Position numbers and translations under genes: made by a program
Assembly (NCBI GenBank): GCA_027004315.1
Contig: JALTHV010000261.1
Coordinates: 1-7,761 of the forward strand
Source: Deltaproteobacteria bacterium
Lineage (GTDB): Bacteria; Desulfobacterota; Dissulfuribacteria; Dissulfuribacterales; UBA3076
Direction of reading: 5' to 3'
DNA: 7,761 nt
Part shown: in pieces, positions 1 to 5,975 of the stretch
How positions within the stretch are numbered: position 1 is the stretch's first letter
How the letters are laid out: each line of letters starts with the position of its first letter
Notes under the pieces: generated by a model
What the model saw: only the letters and a program-made list of their open reading frames with translations
The model's database searches: none
What the model was told of the DNA's origin: nothing

Positions 1-1
1 T

Positions 2-172
2 AAGGTTGGTACGGCTACTGTTACCTCTGTATTGGGCTTTGGAAGCGGAGATGCGACCATAAAGGCGGCCATGAAAAATGGTGGCATTACTAAGATTGAT
101 CATGTAGAGTATGAGAGTACTAATGTCTTAGGGGTCTATGCCAAACTTACAGTTATTGTATATGGAGAGTAA
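2..172 (+). CDS. TRL-like family protein, C-terminal part (5' truncated by window edge)
   Basis: An open frame enters from the left edge and ends at TAA 170-172, giving 56 visible residues. The visible part is glycine-rich (VLGFGSGDATIKAAMKNGGI), then has KIDHVEYES, then NVLGVYAKLTVIVYGE at the C-terminus. This matches my memory of the C-terminal half of the TRL-like family (named for a tRNA-associated locus), small exported or lipoprotein-like proteins of unknown function in Gram-negative bacteria. In that family a GDASI-like segment is followed by a GITKI-HHVDYE-like segment and a terminal Y-G-E. The N-terminus, where a lipobox or signal peptide would lie, is outside the window, so localisation cannot be seen. 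A strong intrinsic terminator follows 64 bases after the stop, so this gene appears to end its own transcript and is not part of the downstream operon. Family assignment is from pattern recognition only. Confidence 0.7.
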   Translation, partial: KVGTATVTSVLGFGSGDATIKAAMKNGGITKIDHVEYESTNVLGVYAKLTVIVYGE

Positions 173-235
173 TTGAGCCCGATTTGTATTATAGGATCTA
201 TCTATTTCTAAGACATAAAAACAGAATAGTAGTTC

Positions 236-277
236 AAAAAACGTTACTTTTGTATTATACAAAGGTAGCGTTTTTTT
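236..277 (+). terminator. Intrinsic (rho-independent) terminator after the TRL-like gene
   Basis: A 19-nt left arm (236-254) and a 19-nt right arm (258-276) pair along their full length, with two G-U wobbles, around a three-base loop (TTA, 255-257). The right arm runs into a T-tract (271-277). The left arm starts with six A, so on the other strand the structure also has a T-tract and could terminate in both directions. It separates the TRL-like gene from the nuclease operon. Confidence 0.85.
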
Positions 278-282
278 GTCTG

Positions 283-303
283 TAGCAGGCGAGAGCCTAG
301 CTA
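283..303 (+). other. Small hairpin with GAGA (GNRA) tetraloop in the leader of the nuclease operon
   Basis: TAGCAGGC (283-290) pairs with GCCT-A-GCTA (295-303) around a GAGA loop (291-294). This makes eight base pairs with one bulged A at 299. It lies just downstream of the terminator and 45 bases before the ATG at 348. No T-tract follows, so it is not a terminator. It could be a leader structure of the nuclease mRNA or chance. No convincing -35/-10 pair was seen in 173-347. Confidence 0.4.
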
Positions 304-347
304 TATAGCGGATCTTACATCTAATCGTTAGCATTATTCGGCGTATT

Positions 348-1604
348 ATGTTTAGTTTTATCCATACAGCAGACATCCACCTGGACAGTCCCGTATTGAG
401 GCTTGAGGAGTATGGGGGTGCTCCAGTCGAAGGGCTGCGTCATGCCACGCGGCGGGCACTGGAAAGCCTCATCGAGCTGGCCCTTGCCCGGCATGTGGAC
501 TTCATCCTCATTGGCGGTGACCTCTATGACGGTGATTGGAAGGACTACAATACAGGGCTCTATTTTGTCTCCCAGATGACAAGGTTGCGTGAGGCCGGGA
601 TCCCAGTCTATATTATTAAGGGAAACCACGACGCTGCCAGCAAGATGACAAGGGCACTCCGGCTTCCTGAGAATGTCTATATATTTCCCACCAGCAGGCC
701 AGGTACCTTTTACCTCGATGACCTCGGGGTCGCCATCCACGGTCAGGGCTTTGAAAGGCAGGCGGTGTGGGAAGACCTGTCGGCAGGATATCCCTTGGCT
801 ATCTCCGGCTACTTTAACATCGGGATGCTCCATACATGTGCGACCGGACGGGAAGGGCACGAGTCCTATGCCCCATGTACGGTCGGGGGACTGCTGTCAA
901 GGGGTTATGACTACTGGGCTCTGGGACATGTCCATCAGCGGGAGATCCTTCATAAGGATCCCTTGATCGTATTCCCGGGGAATATCCAGGGCAGGCACAT
1001 CCGTGAGACCGGGCCAAGAGGGTGTATGCTTATCACTGTGGATGACAGGGGGAGTGCCGTTCCTGAGTTTTGTCCCCTTGACGTCGTTCGCTGGTTGCGT
1101 TGCGAGATAGATGCCTCAGATATGGATAGATGCCTCGATGTCCTCGACTGCATCCGTATGCACCTTGAAGGATTCCTGGAAGAAAACGACCTGCCTCTGG
1201 TGGTACGGATCGAGATAACCGGTATATCTGGGGCCCATACAGAGCTTGCAGCCGATCCGGAGCACTGGCGAAATGAGGTCCGCTCAATGGCCATAGATAT
1301 GGGCAGCGGCCGGATCTGGATCGAAAAAGTCATGTTGCGGACAAGACCTCCCTCTGGAATAGAGGCACCGGATCTCGATGGCCCTGTGGGTGAGATCCTC
1401 AGGTCCTTTGAAGACCTCCACTCTGATCCGGCCCGCCTGAAGGCATTCGGTGGGTCCTTAATGGATCTCTGGAAAAAATTGCCAAGGGAGCTCAAGACAG
1501 ACCCTGACGCCATCTCTCCGGACAACCTTGATAGGCTGGCCAGTATGCTCGATCAGGTCCGGCCAATCCTGCTCCATCGCCTCAGGTCAAGGGGGACAGA
1601 ATGA
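348..1604 (+). CDS. SbcD/Mre11-like DNA repair exonuclease (YhaO-type metallophosphoesterase)
   Basis: This 418-residue protein is a calcineurin-like metallophosphoesterase, expected to be the Mn-dependent nuclease subunit of a DNA double-strand-end processing complex. All metal-binding motifs are visible in order: ADIH with D9 and H11, GGDLYDGD at 56-63 with D58, GNHD at 92-95, GMLHT with H162, and GHVH at 193-196. After about residue 240 comes a less conserved part, which in this family serves as capping and ATPase-binding region. Length is close to Bacillus YhaO (about 400 residues). The ATG at 348 is chosen because the DxH motif must sit about nine residues from the N-terminus and an in-frame TAG lies at 306-308; there is no clear Shine-Dalgarno before it. 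The stop overlaps the start of the ATPase gene by four bases (ATGA), implying translational coupling and a complex of the two products. No key residue is missing. Confidence 0.95.
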   Translation: MFSFIHTADIHLDSPVLRLEEYGGAPVEGLRHATRRALESLIELALARHVDFILIGGDLYDGDWKDYNTGLYFVSQMTRLREAGIPVYIIKGNHDAASKMTRALRLPENVYIFPTSRPGTFYLDDLGVAIHGQGFERQAVWEDLSAGYPLAISGYFNIGMLHTCATGREGHESYAPCTVGGLLSRGYDYWALGHVHQREILHKDPLIVFPGNIQGRHIRETGPRGCMLITVDDRGSAVPEFCPLDVVRWLRCEIDASDMDRCLDVLDCIRMHLEGFLEENDLPLVVRIEITGISGAHTELAADPEHWRNEVRSMAIDMGSGRIWIEKVMLRTRPPSGIEAPDLDGPVGEILRSFEDLHSDPARLKAFGGSLMDLWKKLPRELKTDPDAISPDNLDRLASMLDQVRPILLHRLRSRGTE

Positions 1605-4600
1605 AGATCCTCCAGATAGGGCTCCTCGCCTTTGGTCCCTTTCGTGATATCATACTTGACCTCGACGAAGGGCATGAAGGCATGCACATCATATATGGTC
1701 CAAATGAGGCAGGTAAGACCTCTGCCCTACGGGCGCTCAGGTGCTTGCTATATGGCATACCTGAGAGGTCTCCGGATGCATTTGTCCACCCATATAGCAA
1801 ACTGCGTATAGCAGGGAGACTCCGGAGGGACGACGGCACAGTCCTGGAGTTTGTGCGTCGGAAGGGCAGGATCAATACCATTAGAGCGCCAGACGATACG
1901 ACACCGATAGATGATTCGTATCTCAAGAGATTCCTGGGCAATGTGGATGCAGATCTCTTTGCCAGGATGTTTGGCATTGACCACACCGATCTGGTTCGAG
2001 GTGGAAGAGAGATTATTCAGGGGGGTGGAGATGTAGGCCGGCTCCTCTTTGCCGCAGGCTCTGGGATATCCGATCTCAAGAGGGTCCAGGACGGGCTCCA
2101 GGCAGAGGCAGAGGCCATCTTTCGACCAAGGGGACAGACACAGGAGATCAATGCGGCACTGGCCAGATTCAGGGAAAATAAAAAGGCCCTGCGGGAGGCC
2201 GAGTTGCCAGGTCAGGACTGGGCCAGGCACGATAGGGCCCTGCGGGAGGCGATCAATCTCAAGAAATCTGTTGAAAAGGAGCTGGAACAGAGGCAGCGTG
2301 ACCTGAGCCGTCTGGAGAGGGTTAGGGATGCCCTGCCTGCCATAGCCCGGCGTAAGGGACTCTTGAATGAACTCAAGACCTGTGTCGATGCAGTGCTTTT
2401 GCCTACGGACTTTGGAGATAGACGAGAGAAGGCCCTCACAGAGCTCAAGATTGCAGAGAACAGAGAGGCACAGGCCAGGCAGGATCTCAGGGATGTCAAG
2501 GAGGCGCTTGGGGGCCTGGATATCCCAGAGGCCGTTATTGAGAGCGCCGGCCTGATCGAACAACTGCACCAGGACCTGGGTAGCCATCGCAAGGCCATGA
2601 AGGACCGCTCCAGACTTGTAGTACAGGAGGAGGGCCTGGAGGCAGAGGCAGGGGCCATCCTCAGAGAACTCCGCAATGACCTTACACTCGATCAGGTCGA
2701 GCAACTCCGCCTGGGCAGGGCAGAGACGGTCCGGATCCAGGAGCTGGGCAGTATACACGAGGGGCTGGTGGCCACACTGGAGGGTATCAAGAAAGAGATA
2801 AACAGGTATTCCCTGCAGAGGGACCAGTTGGAGAGGCACCTTGCCGGTCTTGAGACACCACGGGACACAATGGAGCTTCAGAGGGCCATCAAACGTGTAC
2901 GGCAGTATGGGCCATTGGAAGAGGAATACCAGGCCGAGTGCAGAAGGATAGGGGAGGCCGAGCAGGCAGCAAGACTCAGTCTCAAGAGGCAGGACCTCTG
3001 GGCAGGGGAAATAGAGGACCTAGAGGCACTTGCAATTCCTCCGCTTGAGACTATTGATCTGTTTGAGGGCCGTCTGGACGAGAGGTTGGTTACGGGCCAG
3101 TGGTCAGAGATCCACGGGCTGGAGGGACAGATTGTGGACCTTGAGGGCCAGCTCAGGCAGTTGTCTCTGGAGCAGGATGTCCCCACAGAGGAGGAACTTT
3201 TTGATGCAAGACGCAGACGTGACCAGGGCTGGCTCTTCGTCCGCAGGGCATGGGAAGAGGGATCTCTACCTGGAAGGGGAGAGGAAGACTTCATTGCTGC
3301 CTTTAGCCCTGCAGACTGCCTGGCAGGGGCATACGAGCTCAGTGTCCGGCAGGCCGATGGGCTTGCAGATCGGCTCCGCCGTGAGGCAGACAGGATTGCA
3401 AAAAAGGCCCAGCTCCTCAGTAACATCGAGACCTGCAAGAACCGATACAGGCACCTTAAAGATCTGATCGAGACCGAAGAGGCCAGGCTGAAAGAGGCAA
3501 AACGGGAATGGACAGAACTCTGGAAGGCAACAGGGATTCTACCGAGATCGCCAAGGGAGATGCGCGCCTGGGCACAGGATCAGATGGCCATAGTGAGACA
3601 GATCTCAGCCATTCGAGAACACAGGGCCAGGGCAGAGGAGCTGAAGGCCCGGATTGAGATGCACCGCCAGGAGTTGGGTAGGTGCCTTGGATCCCTTGGC
3701 AGGCCCTGTACAGGTGATGAGTCACTTGCGCACCTCATTGAGAGGGGCCAAGGGCTTGTAGATCAAATCGAGGAGGTGCAGTCTGAACGTAATAGAGTCC
3801 TTCTGGACCTGGAAAAGTGCAGGGAAGGGCTTCGGGATGCGGAGTCAAGGGCCAGAGAGACTGAGCAGGGTCTCCTGGATTGGCAATCAAACTGGGCAGA
3901 GGCGATTCGCCCACTGGGTCTTGGGGCCGATGCCAGTCCGGCACAGGCCAATGCCGTACTGGAAGACCTCAAGGACCTGTTTGGAAAGGTCAAGGAGGCA
4001 AGAGTACTTCGCCGACGTATCGAGGGAATCGACAGGGATGCCGGGGAATTTTCCAAAAAGATTACTGAGTTGGCAAGGAATGAGGCCCCTGAATTATTAA
4101 GGGTCTCGCCGGAACAGGCCGTCTTAGAACTTACTGCCAGGCTTACACGTGCCAGGAAGGCAGAGGCACAGCAGCAGGCCCTGAGAGAGAGACAAAGACA
4201 GCAAGAAAAGGGACTCCTGGCTGCCAGGGCCAGGATAGTAGAGATCCAGGCCCAATTGGCAACTATGTGTGAAGAGGCCGGGTGCAAGGACTATAGAGAC
4301 CTACCTGCCGCTGAGGAGCGTTCTGCCCACAGGAGGCAGGTCCAGGCTGATTTGAAACAGGTGGAGGGACAGATATGCAGACTGAGTGCCGGTGCAACAC
4401 TTGAAGAGTTCATAGAGGATGCCCAGACCATTGACCCGGATGGGATCGATGCGGCTATAGAGCGATTCACTCAGGAGATCAGGGAGTTGGTTCGGAGAAA
4501 ATCAGAGATTGACCAGACCATCGGGAGTGAAAAGACTGAGCTCAGCAAGATGGATGGCAGTGCCCGTGCGGCAGACTTGGCCGAAGAGAGGCAGGGGCTC

Positions 4601-5128
4601 CTGGCATACATTGAGGGCAGGACAGAAGAGTATGTCAGACTCCGCCTTGCATCCATGGTCTTGAGCCAGGCAATTGAGACCTATCGAGAAAAGAGCCAGG
4701 GTCCGGTCCTAAAACGATCGAGTGAGCTCTTTAGGAGTATGACAGTGGGTTCATTCGATGGGATCCGCCTGGATGTTGACGAAAAAGGCGGCGCATTACT
4801 TGTGGGCATCCGTCCTGGAGGCAGGGATACCGTTGGTGTCGAGGGCATGAGCGATGGGACTGTAGACCAACTCTATCTTGCGGTCCGGTTGGCCAGTCTT
4901 GAGACATATCTGGGGAAAAATGAGGCAATGCCGCTCATCCTTGACGACATATTGATCAACTTCGATGACGAGCGGTCAATCGCCACACTGCAGATCCTGG
5001 CCCAACTGGCCGTGCGGACGCAGGTCATCTTTTTTACACACCACCGGCACCTTGTGGAACTGGCCAAGGCCCATATTGACGCAGAGATTTTATTCAGGCA
5101 TTCTCTTTTCAAGTCTGAAGTGTCGTAA
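1601..5128 (+). CDS. SbcC/Rad50-like AAA (SMC-type) ATPase, YhaN family, partner of the upstream nuclease
   Basis: A 1175-residue SMC/Rad50-type ATPase, expected to bind and clamp DNA and drive the upstream nuclease. The N-terminal lobe has a Walker A motif GPNEAGKT at 33-40, in the context typical of YhaN proteins. The C-terminal lobe has an ABC-signature variant GMSDGTVDQLYLAVRLA from about 1082, a Walker B stretch PLILDD at 1111-1116 followed by FDDER, and THH at 1146-1148 as switch region. Between about 190 and 960 the protein is rich in E, K, R, Q and L and is predicted coiled coil, interrupted near 538-551 by a basic and aromatic segment (RRRDQGWLFVRRAW). There is no CxxC zinc hook; the nearest cysteine pair is C695 and C703, seven residues apart. 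It is about 200 residues longer than Bacillus YhaN (about 960). The start is set by the 4-bp overlap and a purine-rich GGGGGA upstream. Confidence 0.93.
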   Translation: MKILQIGLLAFGPFRDIILDLDEGHEGMHIIYGPNEAGKTSALRALRCLLYGIPERSPDAFVHPYSKLRIAGRLRRDDGTVLEFVRRKGRINTIRAPDDTTPIDDSYLKRFLGNVDADLFARMFGIDHTDLVRGGREIIQGGGDVGRLLFAAGSGISDLKRVQDGLQAEAEAIFRPRGQTQEINAALARFRENKKALREAELPGQDWARHDRALREAINLKKSVEKELEQRQRDLSRLERVRDALPAIARRKGLLNELKTCVDAVLLPTDFGDRREKALTELKIAENREAQARQDLRDVKEALGGLDIPEAVIESAGLIEQLHQDLGSHRKAMKDRSRLVVQEEGLEAEAGAILRELRNDLTLDQVEQLRLGRAETVRIQELGSIHEGLVATLEGIKKEINRYSLQRDQLERHLAGLETPRDTMELQRAIKRVRQYGPLEEEYQAECRRIGEAEQAARLSLKRQDLWAGEIEDLEALAIPPLETIDLFEGRLDERLVTGQWSEIHGLEGQIVDLEGQLRQLSLEQDVPTEEELFDARRRRDQGWLFVRRAWEEGSLPGRGEEDFIAAFSPADCLAGAYELSVRQADGLADRLRREADRIAKKAQLLSNIETCKNRYRHLKDLIETEEARLKEAKREWTELWKATGILPRSPREMRAWAQDQMAIVRQISAIREHRARAEELKARIEMHRQELGRCLGSLGRPCTGDESLAHLIERGQGLVDQIEEVQSERNRVLLDLEKCREGLRDAESRARETEQGLLDWQSNWAEAIRPLGLGADASPAQANAVLEDLKDLFGKVKEARVLRRRIEGIDRDAGEFSKKITELARNEAPELLRVSPEQAVLELTARLTRARKAEAQQQALRERQRQQEKGLLAARARIVEIQAQLATMCEEAGCKDYRDLPAAEERSAHRRQVQADLKQVEGQICRLSAGATLEEFIEDAQTIDPDGIDAAIERFTQEIRELVRRKSEIDQTIGSEKTELSKMDGSARAADLAEERQGLLAYIEGRTEEYVRLRLASMVLSQAIETYREKSQGPVLKRSSELFRSMTVGSFDGIRLDVDEKGGALLVGIRPGGRDTVGVEGMSDGTVDQLYLAVRLASLETYLGKNEAMPLILDDILINFDDERSIATLQILAQLAVRTQVIFFTHHRHLVELAKAHIDAEILFRHSLFKSEVS

Positions 5129-5163
5129 GACTGAAAGGGCAGGCAAGATGCGGCGTAACTGTT

Positions 5164-5318
5164 CACATCCCCCCCGGCCAGCAGTAGCCTTTTGAAGGGT
5201 TTCAGGAGCATCGCTTGATGCACAAGATCAGGGCACTCTGCCTATTAATCCGCACTGAAACCCTCCAAAATGCTACCGCTGGCCAGGGACGTGGACGTTG
5301 CAACAGGAGGGGGGTGTG
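5164..5318. repeat. Long imperfect inverted repeat with nested hairpin (structured intergenic element)
   Basis: Arms 5176-5205 and 5255-5284 are complementary at 27 of 30 positions (mismatches at 5183/5277, 5189/5271 and 5195/5265). Within the 49-base loop a second perfect hairpin forms: GCATC (5208-5212), loop GCTT, GATGC (5217-5221). Outside the arms, CACATCCCCC (5164-5173) can pair with GGGGGGTGTG (5309-5318) with one G-U. No T-tract follows, so it is not a standard intrinsic terminator. It lies 47 bases after the ATPase stop. Possible roles are an mRNA 3'-end stabiliser, a non-autonomous mobile repeat (MITE or REP-like), or a structured RNA; the sequence does not decide. Confidence 0.7.
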
Positions 5319-5359
5319 ATCGGTTACTCAGAGATTGAATATGATACTTTTTGTCAGAT

Positions 5360-5365
5360 GGAGGA
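5360..5365 (+). promoter_or_regulatory. Shine-Dalgarno that fixes the start of the small gene
   Basis: GGAGGA sits seven bases before ATG 5373. The frame is open further upstream (TTG 5298, GTG 5316, the latter also behind a GGAGG at 5306-5310), but those starts fall in the right-hand part of the inverted repeat, so ATG 5373 is preferred. Confidence 0.6.
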
Positions 5366-5372
5366 AATTTCT

Positions 5373-5591
5373 ATGGAAGATTCTAAAAAAGTCATGGAAT
5401 ACAAGGGCCACACCATCAAGCTCACGCCACATCAGGACAGGCATTCCTGCTCTATCTTTGCAATGGATATAGTCAATAGAGAGGGAAAGGTGGTAAAATA
5501 TACCAAGGCCGCAGGAAAGAATGAAGAGGTTGCCTTTAAAAATGCAAAGAAAATGATCGATTTTGAACTTGAGTATGAAAAGCAGGAATGA
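5373..5591 (+). CDS. Small hypothetical protein, 72 residues
   Basis: I do not recognise this protein with confidence. It is 72 residues, soluble, charged, with no signal peptide or membrane segment. The N-terminal half (MEYKGHTIKLTPHQ, then SCSIFAMDI) looks like short beta strands, with a hairpin around VNREGKVVKY. The C-terminal half (KNEEVAFKNAKKMIDFELEYEKQE) is a probable helix. This alternation of strands and a terminal lysine-rich helix is common in small stand-alone domains that some proteobacterial genomes carry as conserved hypotheticals. A good ribosome site (5360-5365) and lysine, glutamate and AAA/GAA codon use like the downstream phasin-like gene support a real gene. It stands apart from the ATPase gene by a 244-base spacer with a large inverted repeat and from the next gene by 111 bases. 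An alternative GTG start at 5316 would add 19 residues. Confidence 0.6.
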   Translation: MEDSKKVMEYKGHTIKLTPHQDRHSCSIFAMDIVNREGKVVKYTKAAGKNEEVAFKNAKKMIDFELEYEKQE

Positions 5592-5604
5592 CAGAGAATC
5601 ATAT

Positions 5605-5639
5605 CCAGACGTCATTCCGGCAAAGGCCTGAACCCAGAC
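5605..5639. repeat. Dispersed-type palindromic repeat resembling the common GTCATTCCGGC...GGCCGGAATCCAG family
   Basis: CCAGAC (5605-5610) is followed by GTCATTCCGGC, a short AAA turn, GGCCTGAA, and CCCAGAC (5633-5639). The inner TTCCGGC/GGCCTGAA halves are imperfectly complementary. The layout recalls short palindromic elements widespread in bacterial intergenic regions. It lies between the small gene and the 21-bp inverted repeat and may be a decayed copy. A single copy in the window cannot prove dispersion. Confidence 0.45.
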
Positions 5640-5645
5640 ATCGGC

Positions 5646-5666
5646 TTATTGAGAAGTTACAGAAAT
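5646..5666 (+). repeat. Left copy of a perfect 21-bp inverted repeat flanking the phasin-like/UbiB unit
   Basis: The 21 bases beginning TTATTGAGAAGTTAC are the exact reverse complement of 7545-7565. This copy lies 36 bases upstream of ATG 5703 and would be in the 5' leader of the two-gene unit. The match does not extend on either side. Confidence 0.9.
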
Positions 5667-5702
5667 TCTTCGTATGAACTTTTATCAAAAAGGAGAAAGG
5701 CT

Positions 5703-5975
5703 ATGGAGGTAAAAGATCTATTGTATTTTGGACTTGGAGCGGCCTTTTTGGCCAAGGACAAGCTTAAGGAACGGCTCAAGAAACTGGAAGATCGTGGAGA
5801 AATCAGTAAGGAGGATGCCAAAAAGTTTGCCCAGGATGCAAAAGAGCGGGCAAAAAAGGAGCAAGAGGCCATTGACTCACGTATCCAGAAAAAGATCAAA
5901 GATACTATCCATGAGGTAGGGTTGGTCACTAAGGAGGACCTTGAGGAACTCAAGACACTGATTAAAGGTTCCTGA
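5703..5975 (+). CDS. Phasin-like small coiled-coil protein
   Basis: A 90-residue protein starting with MEVKDLLYFGLGAAFLAKDK. The N-terminal stretch at about 6-17 is hydrophobic and glycine/alanine-rich. It is followed by a highly charged helix (about 19-65, KERLKKLEDRGEISKEDAKKF and later repeats of K, E and A) and an end segment typical of this family (EVGLVTKEDLEELKTLI). This is the usual look of short phasin-family proteins, named for polyhydroxyalkanoate granule surface proteins; many bacteria carry such proteins without PHA genes, often next to a UbiB kinase. ATG 5703 is chosen over upstream TTG 5649 because AGGAG lies at 5691-5695, seven bases before it, and the extra upstream residues do not look family-like. 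The stop TGA shares its last base with the ATG of the UbiB gene, so translation is coupled. Function is inferred; the hydrophobic end may touch a membrane or lipid surface. Confidence 0.75.
   Translation: MEVKDLLYFGLGAAFLAKDKLKERLKKLEDRGEISKEDAKKFAQDAKERAKKEQEAIDSRIQKKIKDTIHEVGLVTKEDLEELKTLIKGS

Noticed and set aside
275..307. Promoter from TTGTCT (276-281) and TATATA (302-307)
   Set aside because: The spacer would be 20 bases, too long for a standard sigma-70 promoter, and the -10 overlaps the GNRA hairpin; not called.
950..1525. 191-codon open frame on the - strand inside the nuclease gene
   Set aside because: Serine/arginine-rich translation without any motif, opposite a well-supported nuclease frame.
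1748..2839. 363-codon open frame on the - strand inside the ATPase gene
   Set aside because: It is antisense to a gene with clear Walker A and coiled-coil content; the product is leucine/cysteine/proline-rich with no family look. The skewed GAG/GCC/CAG codon use of the coiled coil removes stops from the opposite strand.
3683..3709. C695/C703 of the ATPase as a zinc hook
   Set aside because: The spacing is seven residues with no CxxC and no PxC-type context, and the pair is not at the expected centre of the coil, so a hook is not supported.
2878..4287. Further - strand open frames (2878-3438, 3763-4287) opposite the ATPase coiled coil
   Set aside because: Serine/leucine/arginine-rich translations typical of the reverse of E/K/R/A-rich coiled coils.
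5298..5372. Longer N-terminus for the small gene (TTG 5298 or GTG 5316)
   Set aside because: GTG 5316 has a GGAGG nearby, but this sequence belongs to the G-run of the inverted repeat, and ATG 5373 has its own well-spaced GGAGGA. GTG remains a possible alternative.
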